A stretch of DNA of 64,000 bases from positions 10,187,274 to 10,251,273 of the forward strand of contig OX393569.1 of assembly GCA_947652115.1 (NCBI GenBank), read 5' to 3'. The stretch is from Blastomussa wellsi. Its lineage: Eukaryota; Cnidaria; Anthozoa; Scleractinia; Plerogyridae. A program made the position numbers and the translations under genes. This document shows, one piece after another, positions 1-9,645 of the stretch. The notes below the pieces were generated by a model, which searched no databases, was not told the origin of the DNA, and saw only the letters and a program-made list of their open reading frames with translations. How positions within the stretch are numbered: the stretch's first letter is position 1; each line of letters starts with the position of its first letter.

Positions 1-375
1 CACGTGATTTCCTCACCGCGTGTATTTTATATCGGTGTAGAGTTTCAATCTTGTATGATTTCATCTTGTGGTAGAATAAACGACGATCAATTATAGTTGG
101 TTTTGGTGTTCCATACGATCTATGGTTTTGGTTTTCGATACGATTTATGAAAAGACCAAACTTGTATGTCAACAAAGCAATGGCATTTCTGAGCAGAGTC
201 TTTTACCCTTAATATCATTCTATGAAATATGCCCCCAGTGCATTTTTCATGGATATAATTTGCATCGTCTTATTTGTTTTATTATAGTTTTGATATTTAG
301 TTTTGAAATTGTATTGTTGCCTGGGAAACTAGTTGTTTTGTTTCATTTTTAATCTCATTGTTTCTATACCATTTG
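1..375. other. Gene-free left edge
   Basis: AT-rich sequence with no splice-flanked open frame and no recognisable repeat ends. The only open frame of note (122-352) is short, lacks a recognisable domain and has no coding-like composition, so it is not called. Confidence 0.5.
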
Positions 376-565
376 TGGGAGATGGGTGGCCCAATGCATT
401 GTGTGCTGTACTCTGGATTGGACAATCCTGGTTCAAGCCATGGTTTGGATCTTTGTGTTGTGTGTTTGGGCAAGACAAGTGACTTTTACTGGTACTGACT
501 AATATAACACTAAAGGGTAACCCTAGTTGCTTGATGCCTTGAAAACCAAGATCAGCTCTGGCCTA
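376..565 (+). repeat. tRNA-derived SINE, diverged copy 1
   Basis: A tRNA-like head with a B-box-like GGTTCAAGCC (about 431-440) is followed by a body with the words TTGGGCAAGACA and GGGTAACCCT. The same words in the same order occur at 37598-37780 and 48018-48245. The shared body and promoter-like head indicate a SINE mobilised by LINE machinery. This copy is the most diverged of the three, and its borders are approximate. Confidence 0.5.
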
Positions 566-654
566 ATGAGAACTTAGGCTCAAACTCAGTCTTAACCTTT
601 TTATTTCCATAGTGTGGCTTCAATTCCTTGTCATACAGCTAGCTTTGGAAGGAT

Positions 655-768
655 AGAGGTTGGAATAGTGCAGTTAGTTACATGTTGCTTTTATTACTAT
701 TGTTGTTATTATTGTCATCATCATCATCATCATGGCTTGATCACACACTCACTCATCCCATCAATACC
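655..768 (-). repeat. LINE 3' tail with TGA microsatellite
   Basis: On the minus strand, seven or so TGA/ATG triplets are followed by imperfect AAT/AAC triplets. RTE LINEs end in short tandem repeats of this kind. When the 771-5094 insertion plus one TA is removed, this tail continues directly from the RT C-terminus at 5097, which identifies it as the displaced 3' end of the same LINE. The histidine-rich and leucine-rich open frames on the plus strand here are only this repeat translated. Confidence 0.7.
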
Positions 769-770
769 TA

Positions 771-1063
771 CAATGGAGGACAAAAAACCTTGGTACGGTT
801 ATCCAAAACCCTTCCTTCAACATCCTTAACTTATCAAATAATCAGATGTCGCATAATGTACACTTTTCTAACCACGTGGATACCGCGAATGGCCCTCCCC
901 TCCCCCCTCCCCCCTCCAAACAATGTTGGGATGAACAAAAACTTTTAGGACAGGATAAAGTGTACAGGCCAGCACAAACTACAACATTGCTTGGGGCGAG
1001 GGGGAAATTGGGAGAAATTAAGGCAGAGCGTCTTAATTGTCCTAAGACTTTTGTCCCCCATTG
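771..1063 (+). repeat. Left 293-bp terminal copy with its own TIRs
   Basis: Begins CAATGGAGGACAAAA and ends TTTTGTCCCCCATTG, which are inverted complements with one difference, so the unit alone looks like a MITE. It matches 4808-5094 almost base for base; the clearest difference is a 7-base longer C-rich run near 895-917. The left flank is TA and the right flank is TC. Confidence 0.85.
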
Positions 1064-1297
1064 TCTGAATAGTGCCTATCGCACAAAAGTACTAATAATG
1101 TATTAAAAAATAGAAGAAAAAAGACCATAATAAGACAAGTGTTATTTACAATGTGAAAGGATATATGGCATGGCCAAAAGTAATGTTTGCGCGTGCTTTA
1201 GCAGAGTTTGAAAACGGTATCGACTATGATGTAGTTCAAGTTGCCATGAAAAATTACTCTTCGTCTGGTTTGTGAAAAATTACATGTACACGCAAGT

Positions 1298-2369
1298 ATG
1301 GTTTTTATCCAACAAATAGCAGCAGAGAAAAGGGCTTTCGCCTGCTACCTGAGAACATACAGTAAATTTTCTTTCCGAAGAATCGCTGTGGAATGTGGAA
1401 TATCAAAATCGTCTGCGCACCGAATTTGCAGTAATGAGTTTGGAAATGGAAGTGTGACGAGGATACCAAGTGACAAGAAACGGGGAAGACCACGAAATGT
1501 AAGCGAAAGAAAGATGCGTTTACTGATTCGTACCTTTAAGTCTTTTAGATGGAATAATGTACATGTGACTGTGAGAAGTTTAGTGGAAGAGAGTGGTCTT
1601 AGTTTTCAAGTGGCCAGTAGGAGGACGTATTCGCGCTATTTGAATGAACTTGGATACTATTACTATTCGGCTCGGAGAAAAGACCTTAGTGGCAATGATA
1701 AAAAAGTGCGACTGCAATTTGCACGTAACATGAAGCAAGAGCTGGTTAGAAATCCTGATTACTGGAAAAACGAAATTTCCTTTTACTTGGACGGGGTATC
1801 GTTTGTTCACAAGTATCACCCGAAAAGTGGAAGGAAAAGAGGAAGGGCTTCAAGTTACAGCCAAAGGATGTAAAGATTTAGCGGGTGGACGGCGTTTGCA
1901 TGTTATCGTCGCCATAGCGTACGGAAAAGGGGTGATCTTGAAAGTACCCTACGAGAAAATGACAGGTGAATTTTTTGCCACATTTATTCGAGAACATTTC
2001 AACCTTACTTTTGCAAGAGCTGGTCCAAAAGCAGATGGTCGACGTTTATTTGTTATGGACAACGACCCGTCACAGACCAGTTGGGCCGCGAAACTCGCCC
2101 TTGAAGATATTGAGGGAAGCTTTCTTGAAATCCCACCGCGGTCACCAGATCTGAATCCCATTGAGAATATTTTCCATCTTGTTAAGCGCTACTTAGATCA
2201 GCAGGCAATATCCAGAAACATTTTAAGGGAATCCTTTGATGAATTTAACGTTCGAGTTTTGGAAGCATTTGTGGATATTCCCGTTGAAACTATAGATAAA
2301 ACTATCTCTAGTATGAACAGATGGATTACAGCTATTCTCGCCTCCAAGGGCGAAAGGATAAAATATTAA
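1298..2369 (+). pseudogene. Tc1/mariner-type transposase, frameshifted
   Basis: Cut-and-paste DDE transposase. The first frame (1298-1873) holds an N-terminal helix-turn-helix region (SFRRIAVECGISKSSAHR), a basic GRPR-like linker and the first catalytic aspartate in FYLDGVSF (residue 165). The second frame (to 2369) continues with VMDNDPSQTS (Asp86 of that frame) and PRSPDLNPIENIF (Glu121). Thirty-four residues separate Asp and Glu, the DD34E spacing of Tc1. The two frames overlap, and a single-base change near 1840-1850 explains the shift. Length after joining would be about 350 residues, normal for the family. The start at 1298 is the first in-frame methionine. The helix-turn-helix and triad make the family call secure; whether this enzyme recognises the CAATGG ends is unknown. 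Confidence 0.85.
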
Positions 2370-2594
2370 TCACGCAATTGAGTGTCACCTTTATACTATT
2401 TTTCTTATACTAAAACAATGAAGTCTCATTTTTCCGAACTACAGCTACTTTGATTGATAATCAGACTGCATGAACTTTCAACCTTACAAAATAGTTGCCA
2501 CCTGTATTAAATCATAATGTTGTTTTTTAAAAAGAGCACAGAATTGCGTTACATTGAGTCACTGTTTTTGTTTAACATAACACATTTCTCGGAG

Positions 2595-2969
2595 ACAGTT
2601 CTCGGCTACATTATGTGAAATATCGCGTTAAAGAATTTTGATCTATGATCCAGGTGTACAAAAACAGTAATAAAATGTTTCATTGCCACTGAATGTTGTA
2701 CAAGTAATGTATAAAGCAGATGGCTTTTGCGATTTACAACAGTTCTCGGGTTAAACATTTAAAAAGAAAATTCTTAACATTTCATTCTTTATTAGTTAAA
2801 GGCGAGAACTGTTGCCAAAATCGTTGTCCGTGTATAATTGATGATCTAAAAGCAATTTTTACAGGGGGTACTCGAAGAAAAATACTTACAAGTACATAAC
2901 TGGATTGCACTGGCCGCCAAAACAGCGTAAAGCAGTTATTTTAGCCCGAGAACTGTAAGTGAGAACTGT
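2595..2969. repeat. Iterated ACAGTTCTCG / CGAGAACTGT motif
   Basis: The decamer ACAGTTCTCG occurs at 2595-2604 and 2739-2748, its complement CGAGAACTGT at 2803-2812 and 2947-2956, and GAGAACTGT again at 2961-2969. The pair at 2739-2748 and 2803-2813 forms an inverted repeat with extra complementarity (TTAA next to each arm). The array lies between the 3' ends of the converging transposase and Rep genes. Rep proteins of rolling-circle replicons bind short iterated motifs near their origins, so this is a candidate iteron region; that role is inference. Confidence 0.5.
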
Positions 2970-3027
2970 GACAACAGTTGTCTTTCAAATGACGAGTTTT
3001 AGTCACGCAAGGTAAAGAGGGGTCACA

Positions 3028-4361
3028 TCAGCCACGCACATCATGCAAAATAAATTTTGCGAAGCAAAATCTACACGGGGGGATATCCTCCTGTTCTGTA
3101 TGTGGTATTTGCTTCCAGAAATTGAAAAAAACCCATCGGCAGTTCATCATTTCTGTATTCCCGTGGTCGATCGCACCCCCTTTAACTAGTACCAATGGAG
3201 CATCCGAGGTTGCAAAGAACGGGGTATCTTTTGATAGCTCAATATCTTTGCAACATAAATTTTTGGGCGCCGGTAAGTGAACTGTATCCCCTTCTAGAGC
3301 TTGCAGAAATTCGGCCCAGGCGATGATTTTAGGATGCCACCGAAAATCATTAAGATGTATAATCTCGGCTTCTTCAACACCTATCCAAGCAAATGAACCC
3401 GTGGCGGGATTCGAGAACGCCTGGTAAATAACTTTTAGTGGCGCTACAATAAACGATTTCCCACAATTTGCAGGCCCATGTATATAAACATTGCGAAACT
3501 TTCCTCTACCTTTTTCCAGTGCACTGTAAATTGCATTACAAAATGAACGCTTTTCGATCTCGTGGCGCTGGAGTAACTGTTGTGCAGCTATAAGCCATCT
3601 CCCTTGACAACCCTGAATGCACTCGCCGGTCAGCTCCTCTTCTAGCAGTTCAATGCGGGTTTTTTTAGACCGATTTAAACGTGTTTCGGCCTCGGCAAAT
3701 TCTTTCGCTAACTGAATCGCTTCATCGACCGCTTTACTTCCCCGGTTGGCAATAAATTCGGCCAACGCGGTTTTCCCTTCTCTAACTTGAGCCGCCGCTA
3801 AAGACACCAGCTCTAAGCGTGAGCTTATGGATTTGGCTTGCACCAGCTGACACACGTCAAAAGTGCTCAAGCGATCACCTCCTCTTTTCTTAGATTTCCG
3901 GCGCTGTTGCTTGGCCTTCGCTTTCCTCTTTTTCGTGGCCACAGCAGATTCGGTTTGAGGAGGAACGTCGGTTAAATCTGGATGGCAAGGCGAGTGCAAA
4001 GCGTCGTTGTCTTCTTTCGTGACGTAACGGTACGTGCTGTAGTAGGTGGTGTGATTATCGCTGAAGTTCACGTTTATCCTGAAATTCTCCTCTTTCGTAC
4101 TTGAAACCAGCGGACCCTCTTTTTGAGTTTGATCGCCATGTGATAATGGTATAGATTCATGTTCTGCCCATTTTCCGCATTATCTGTGTTGTGATGAGCT
4201 TCAATAGACGTTACCCACTGTACAACTGTAACGTCGAAATTCTGCCAAGCTTGTAATACAGCATTAGAAAAACTTTCTTTAGAAGGAAACTTAACAACAT
4301 CCGCACGACTATATGTAATTAAATACACAACGCGTTGTCTCCCAGCTTGCAGACATTCCAT
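3028..4361 (-). pseudogene. Rep-like protein: HUH endonuclease plus SF3 helicase, one frameshift
   Basis: Two adjacent minus-strand frames. The first (4361-4074, 95 residues) carries a strand-type motif YLITYS (13-18) and an HUH-type YHYHM (His72 and His74). The second (4071-3028, 347 residues) opens with YRYVTKED, giving the Tyr-x-x-Lys nickase motif (Tyr16, Lys19), then a lysine/arginine-rich stretch (about 47-63), Walker A GPANCGKS (199-206), Walker B EIIHLND (236-242) and motif C FFATSDA (285-291). This order is that of Rep proteins of small single-stranded DNA viruses and of parvovirus-type initiators: site-specific nicking followed by helicase. The frames are offset by what looks like one missing base near 4075. 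The gene may derive from an integrated virus or be a transposon gene. Confidence 0.75.
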
Positions 4362-4807
4362 TTTAAATCTGCGATGCCGAATATCATGCTACCGATAAAA
4401 ACCGTTAGAAAATGCGCAAAGCGTGGGAACGAATTTCGAATCACATGCCCCCTCCCCACCCACTTTTATCCCTCTGGAAACAATAACTAGTTTTCAGGCA
4501 TGATAACCAGACATTCTTAGAATGTGAATTAAAATCACTCCCATTGCATTGACAACGATGGTTTTAGGACATAAAAAACAAATAGAGAATAATAATACTA
4601 TGAAACGACACGACTCTTTACATCATATATCACACCATGCTGTTCCCCTACCTGCCCCCATCTCCGACTCGTTTTCGAAACACGCACACAATAAGCTACC
4701 TGACATAGCCTACTCTTAAATATGGAAACAAAGAATACTGGTCTGCCAACTTTTGACTAAAAAATTCCTACCAAATTTGGTATATAACACCTGGAATATT
4801 CTTGAGA
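4362..4807. other. Upstream region of the Rep-like gene, no gene seen
   Basis: AT-rich, non-coding by inspection. It lies 5' of the minus-strand Rep-like gene and inside the right terminal copy, so it would hold that gene's promoter if it is ever transcribed. I see no convincing TATA box or hairpin origin. Confidence 0.4.
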
Positions 4808-4921
4808 CAATGGAGGACAAAAATCCTTGGTACGGTTATCCAAAACCCTTCCTTCAACATCCTTAACTTATCAAATAATCAGATGTCGCATAATGTACAC
4901 TTTTCTAACCACGTGGATACC

Positions 4922-4959
<38 letters not shown>

Positions 4960-5094
4960 GATGAACAAAAACTTTTAGGACAGGATAAAGTGTACAGGCC
5001 AGCACAAACTACAACATTGCTTGGGGGCGAGGGGGAAATTGGGAGAAATTAAGGCAGAGCGTCTTAATTGTCCTAAGACTTTTGTCCCCCATTG
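4808..5094 (+). repeat. Right 287-bp terminal copy with its own TIRs
   Basis: Same orientation as 771-1063 and nearly identical to it, again starting CAATGGAGGACAAAA and ending TTTTGTCCCCCATTG. The left flank is GA and the right flank is TA (5095-5096), immediately followed by the RT C-terminal codons of the LINE on the minus strand. Confidence 0.85.
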
Positions 5095-5096
5095 TA

Positions 5097-5840
5097 GGTG
5101 GCATATAGTCCCTCCACATCTGTCGGTTCTTTGCCTTGAGCTGGATGCCAACCCAGGTCTTTCCCATCTCCTTGATTTCCTTCTCTACCGTCCGCCACCA
5201 TGTGATCTTCAGGCAGCCCCTCTTACGTTTTCCTTCTGGCATCCAGTGCAGAATGGTTTTCCCAATAGAGGCTTCTTGGTGAGTAACATGACTGATCCAC
5301 CTCCAGTGCCTCTTCATCAGAATGGTAGCCATAAGTTCAGTTCCACATCGTTCAAAGAGGTCTATATTTGAGATGACATTAGGCCTAAAGATGCATAGGA
5401 TCTGACAAAGCCTCTTGATGTGAAATGTGGAGTTTCGTTAAATCCTTTTCTGTCAAGTGCCAACATTTGAACCATATAGGAGAATAGTGAGGACACAGCT
5501 GTGATAGAGTCTTAGCTTGGTGCGAATGCTGTAGGTAGAGGAGCACAATACGTTGTTCATCATGTTGAGGGAGTTTCTGGCCTTGTTGAGACAGCTCTGG
5601 ATGTCCAGGTCTGTTCCTCCTTCTCTGCTGATGTTGCTGCCAAGATAGGTAAATCTATCTGTGTATGGAAGTTCTTCATTATCATTCTGGACAGGCATGT
5701 GTTGACAGTGTTCAGTGCCATAATTTCAGTCTTCTTGCAACTGATTTTGAGGCCAACTTGCTTTGCAAAGGTGTTAAGGCATTGGCTCTTCTCTTGAATG
5801 TGCAAGTGGGTATGTGATAGTAAGGCGAAATCTTCGGCAT
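5097..5840 (-). pseudogene. LINE reverse transcriptase, C-terminal part
   Basis: Minus-strand reading from 5840 gives the RT catalytic box as YAED (the family norm is YADD), then the thumb region with YLGSNISREGG and LNKARNSLNMMN, and finally the C-terminal PEGKRKRGCLKITWWRT and WRDYMPP motifs typical of CFDP2/RTE-like ORF2 proteins. Three frames are needed, so at least two frameshifts are present. Codons run directly into the TA at 5095-5096, where the composite element is inserted. The upstream part of the domain is displaced to 7921 and beyond by the Penelope-like element, and some RT residues between the halves appear to be missing. Confidence 0.75.
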
Positions 5841-5847
5841 AATCCTA

Positions 5848-6150
5848 CAGGCAGAGACGATAGGTCGACCTGGGTTGTTAGGTTTGTGAATTTTAGGTAA
5901 AAAGTAAATACACGAGGTTCTGGGAGTGGTAATGATGAGATTGGTAGCAGTAGCCGGCAATTCTTGTTTGACTATAAGGTCGTTAATAGTGCTCTTGACA
6001 ATTTGTTGGTTAGTGGAGGTGAGTTCTTTATCGACATTAGCATAAAAAGAGGTGTCAGAAAGTTGCCGCAAAGCTTCTTTTTGGTAGAGGTCAGCCCGCC
6101 AAACAACTAAAGCGCCGCCTTTGTTGGCCGCTTTGATAATTATGTCTTTG
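5848..6150 (-). pseudogene. Inverted N-terminal segment of Penelope RT
   Basis: Minus-strand codons contain KAANKGGALVVW, LYQKEALRQLSDT, FLPKIHKP and GRPIVSA, the conserved early motifs of Penelope-type reverse transcriptases. The order is correct on the minus strand but the rest of the enzyme is on the plus strand from 6150. The segment stops at about 5845, where minus-strand LINE codons begin. Confidence 0.75.
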
Positions 6151-7661
6151 CACTGTAGTTGCCCTACCGAACTAATTTCCAGCTATTTAGACAAAATTAT
6201 GGCACCTATTGTCAGATCTTTACTGTCATACGTTAAAGACAGTCAACACGCACTTCAAATTTTTCGCGATTTCAATTTCCTGGGCGAAGACAAACTTATT
6301 TTCACAATGGATATTACATCTCTTTACACCGTCATCCCAAATGGCGAAGGTCTTCTAGCCCTCAAACATTTTTTTGATTTACGCACTGTTAAGGAACCAA
6401 GCTCGGAAACATTACTCCGCCTGGCTGAGTTAGTGTTAACACTCAACTGTTTTTCATTCACGAACAATTATTACAAACAAATCAATGGCGTGGCCATGGG
6501 TACCAAAATGGGACCCAGCTACGCCAATCTTTTCGTAGGCTACATTGAACACCAATTTTTCAATCAATACTACGGCCCAAAACCTGAACTCTATCGTCGC
6601 TACATTGACGACTGTATCGGCGCTGCCTCTTCTACCAGAGAGGATCTTAATCAATTTATAACCGCTGTTAATTCGTTTCATCCTGCCCTTAAATATACCT
6701 GGGAAATTTCCGATACTTCCTTTGCATTCCTGGATATCAAAGTTTCTATCGAAGGCAACAGTTTATGCACCAGTGTGCACTACAAACCCACAGACTCTCA
6801 TAGCTATTTGTTGTATTCATCTTCACATCCATCACATGTCAAGAATTCCATTCCTTATTCTCAGTTTCTTAGACTTCGCCGTCTTTGTAGTGACGACTCT
6901 GATTTTTCCTTAAAATCAGAGGAAATGTGCAATTTCTTCGACAAACGCGGCTATCCTGCTTCTGTTGTTCAAGTGGGCCATCATCGCGCCCAGCAAATTG
7001 ATCAACAGTCAGCACTACAAACGTCACAGAGAGAAAACGACGATAGAATTCCATTCACCCTCACATTTCACCCTCACAACCACGCAGTTAAATCCATCAT
7101 TCTCAAAAACTTTAAATTACTTCAGAATGATCCCGACACTGGTAGAATCTTTTCGCAACCTCCATTAATTTCATTTAAACGCGACAAAAACATAGGTAAC
7201 TTTTTAGTCAGAAGTGCATTCCAAACTAGTGATCAACCCGGAACTTTTAAATGCGCTCGCGCACGATGCAAAACATGCCCTTTCATTCACAACGTTGACA
7301 AAATATCGGGACCCAAGCGATCTATCAAAATCACTGATCATTTCACCTGTACCTCAGCCAATGCCATCTACTGCATAACTTGCACTCTTTGCAAAAAGCT
7401 GTACATCGGCGAAACAGGGAGACGACTTGGCGACTGATTCTGAGACACCTTCGTGACGTAGAGAAAGACGACAAAAATGCATCGAAACCCGTCGCAAGAC
7501 ACTTCAATCTCCCAAATCATTCTAAGCAACATATGGCAGTCTGCAGCCTTTCCCTTCACCAAGGAAACACGGAAAGCCGTAAAACTCTAGAACAAAAATT
7601 TATTTTTCTAATCGGCACTCTTAATCCTCACAGTATCATCGAACGCTTTTCATTCAACTAA
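6150..7661 (+). pseudogene. Penelope-like reverse transcriptase and GIY-YIG endonuclease
   Basis: Plus-strand frame with the RT fingers (SSYLDKIMAPI), motif A TMDITSLYT, VAMGTKMGPSYANLF (motif B) and the catalytic YIDD box, then a linker and IYCITCTLCKKLYIGETGR, the start of a GIY-YIG nuclease. The frame stops at 7436 just inside the nuclease. Coding resumes in another frame (to 7661, FIFLIGTLNPHSI...) through the nuclease C-terminus. Two stop codons near 7436 and 7442 sit where arginine codons are expected (CGA to TGA), and one base is missing just after. Penelope enzymes reverse-transcribe at nicks made by the GIY-YIG domain. This copy is inactive. Confidence 0.85.
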
Positions 7662-7750
7662 TTTATTCCAAAGTTTTCACATTACCAGGCACCAGCCAAT
7701 AGCGAAGCTCCATCTTTCTGTATATAAAAACACACGACGCACAATTCCTT

Positions 7751-7798
7751 GATTCGCTCCGACGAAGGGCTAACGCTCGAAACGTCAGCTCTTGAATC
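7751..7798 (+). ncRNA. Hammerhead-ribozyme-like motif in Penelope 3' region
   Basis: CCGACGA (7759-7765), a GC stem-loop (7766-7778), GAAA (7779-7782) and CGTC (7783-7786) follow the hammerhead order. Outer arms GATTC-GCT (7751-7758) and AGC...GAATC (7787-7798) can pair as stem I. The first core element deviates from CUGANGA at its second base. Penelope-like elements of many animals carry minimal hammerheads at this place, so this is probably a mutated one. Confidence 0.5.
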
Positions 7799-7860
7799 TC
7801 TTTACGGTGGCCAATTGACATTATCAACCCAGTTGATAAAACCAAATTATATTGTTATAC

Positions 7861-7905
<45 letters not shown>

Positions 7906-7920
7906 CTATTCATAAAGTTG

Positions 7921-8450
7921 ACATAGATTGCTTTTGATGATCTCAGTGAAGCAGGACTGGATTCCATATGCTCGTAGCATCTTCCAGAGGCTGTGCTGGT
8001 GCATGCTGTCGAAGTTCACATCTAGAGATCACTGCCATTTGGTGCACTGTTCAATTAATATTTCTCAGTGTGAAAATATGATCAATACAACCCCTTCCTC
8101 TCCTGAAACCTGCCTGTTTCTCTCGGAGTTTAAGGTCCATGGTCAGTGATAGGTGCTAAGATCTTACTAGGAGTGGATAATAGTGTCACGCCACACCAAT
8201 TGTTACATTCAGACAGAGCTCCTTTCTCAAGTATCTTGATGATGATGATGCCCTGATTCCAGTCATGAGGGATTTTCTTTCTGTCCCATATGGTGTTGAA
8301 AAGTGGATGCAAGATGCTTGCGGTAGTCACAGCATCTGCCTTTAACAGCTCAGCATTGAGGTGGTCCTTTTTCAGGTGCCTTGTGGTTTTTCTGAGATTT
8401 AATGGCGGCAATGATATCTTCTTGCCTTGGTGGTCCATTGTCAACACTAA
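7921..8450 (-). pseudogene. LINE reverse transcriptase, N-terminal part
   Basis: Minus-strand frames give LNAELLKADA, LFNTIW, IPHDWNQGIIIIKILEKG and CNNWCGVTLLS, the fingers and early palm motifs of LINE ORF2 reverse transcriptases (compare the usual W..G.I..I.KKG and C.NWRGI.LLS). The frame then breaks, and a further piece (8129-7921) resembles the KMLRAYGI region. The catalytic part lies beyond the Penelope-like insertion. Confidence 0.7.
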
Positions 8451-8937
8451 GGTCCTCTTCAGCTTCGGGTATCTCAGGCTCCTCTTCTGGTGCTGTTGTG
8501 TTGAAATGTTTGAACCATCATGCTTCTTGGTCTTTTTGAGAGGTTAGGAGCTACCCCTGTTTATCTCATATGGGGACATTCCTACTGCCACTATATCTAC
8601 CCACAGTTCAATTTAGTGATTTTATAGACATTCTTCTGCTCTCCCTTCTGTGCAACTTCCTCAGCTTCTTTTGCCAGCCCTTCCATATAGGCTTTTTTGT
8701 CTGTTCGGATCTTTCTCTTGACTGTTGACTTCTGAGTATGCTACCCTATACTTCACTTGTTGTCTGGCTGATCATTTATCTTCTTTACCTGGTGCCTCTG
8801 CTCAATATCCTGCCATGTGTCTGGTGTTATCCAATCTTTCTTTTTCGTAGTCTTTTGGCATCCCTAGACAGTTTTTACTTGCTTCACCAAAGGCGCTCCT
8901 CACTAGCTCCCCCTGCTGATTTACAGTGTCGTTTTCC

Positions 8938-9645
8938 TCATTGTCTTGTTCGTCTATGTGACACAAGGCTTAGAACCTGTTCCTCAGCTGAAGAACAAAG
9001 GCATTCTTGGTCCTCGAGTCTTCCACCGATGATCATGTTATTGAATGCACACCACTCTGCTAGCCTCTCTGCATTGTCATTCTGCATTCCACTTTCTTCT
9101 CTTCCCATTACCCTTTCAAAATTCACATTGTCAGAGCCCACCTTGGCATTCAGGTCACCCATCACCAGCAGAATGTCCCTCTGATGTTCTCAAGTGTCGC
9201 TTGCATCTGTTCATAGAAGGCTTCTTTATATCTGTCGTTGCTGTCATTGGTAGGTGTATAGCATTGTTTGATAGGTAAGTTAGTCTCCCTACCCTTGAAG
9301 CATGCTTGAATAATCATGTTGTTTAGTGGCTTCCATTCCATCAAGTACTTTTCCAGCCCTTTCTTCGTAATGATTGCAACCCCTTCATGACGTACATGTG
9401 AGTCATTCTTCTCTCCTATAGTGAATCATCTCTCCTGTACATGTCTTTATTCTCCCAGATTTTGTCCATCTACTTTCGCTTATGCCTAAGATGTCTAGTT
9501 TGTAATGCTTCATTTCAGCAACAACTTGCGTCATCCCACCTTGATCATACATTGTTTGCACATTCCAAAAGCCAATCAGTGTAGTTGTTTTAGCACTGAC
9601 GGCTGCCATTGTCATGACAGTGGCTTCCTTTCAGCTTTGACCACT
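8938..9645 (-). pseudogene. LINE apurinic-type endonuclease domain
   Basis: Minus-strand pieces in order: FWNVQTMYDQGG and ISESRWTKSG (9615-9403), YTPTNDS (9344-9162), MMGDLNAKVGSDN and CAFNNMIIGG (9165-8938). These are the N, E and GDxN motifs of the exonuclease-endonuclease-phosphatase fold used by LINEs to nick target DNA. At least two frameshifts separate the pieces, and the terminal SDH motif is not seen. The stretch 8451-8937 is decayed linker sequence of the same ORF. Confidence 0.75.

Larger units (their letters stand above)
771..5094. mobile_element. Composite DNA transposon with Tc1-type transposase and HUH-helicase Rep
   Basis: Two nearly identical elements in the same orientation (771-1063 and 4808-5094) flank a 3.7 kb core with a Tc1/mariner-type transposase (plus) and a Rep-like gene (minus) that converge on an iterated-motif region. 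Dinucleotide TA flanks the outermost ends (769-770 and 5095-5096), while the inner borders read TC and GA. The insertion splits the LINE at a TA between the RT C-terminus and the 3' tail. TA target duplication is the rule for the Tc1/mariner superfamily, so the whole 4.3 kb unit probably moved together. Neither gene is intact. Confidence 0.7.
5841..7905 (+). mobile_element. Penelope-like element with inverted 5' segment
   Basis: Inserted in the RT of the minus-strand LINE. The main body reads on the plus strand (6150-7661: reverse transcriptase then GIY-YIG endonuclease), while the N-terminal part of the same protein reads on the minus strand (6150 down to about 5848). The two pieces abut near 6150, and the minus piece ends where the plus piece resumes, so the 5' end is inverted rather than duplicated. 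A hammerhead-like motif lies in the 3' non-coding part. The right border is approximate. Confidence 0.75.

Noticed and set aside
614..948. Histidine-rich and leucine-rich open frames
   Set aside because: They are the TCA/ATG microsatellite of the LINE tail read in different frames.
4069..4100. A 22-base GT...AG stretch in the Rep gene as a mini-intron
   Set aside because: Far too short for a spliceosomal intron; a one-base change explains the break better.
5021..5371. Plus-strand 116-residue ORF
   Set aside because: Antisense of the LINE RT C-terminus and the right terminal copy.
8738..9278. Plus-strand ORFs rich in serine and leucine
   Set aside because: Antisense shadows of the LINE endonuclease.
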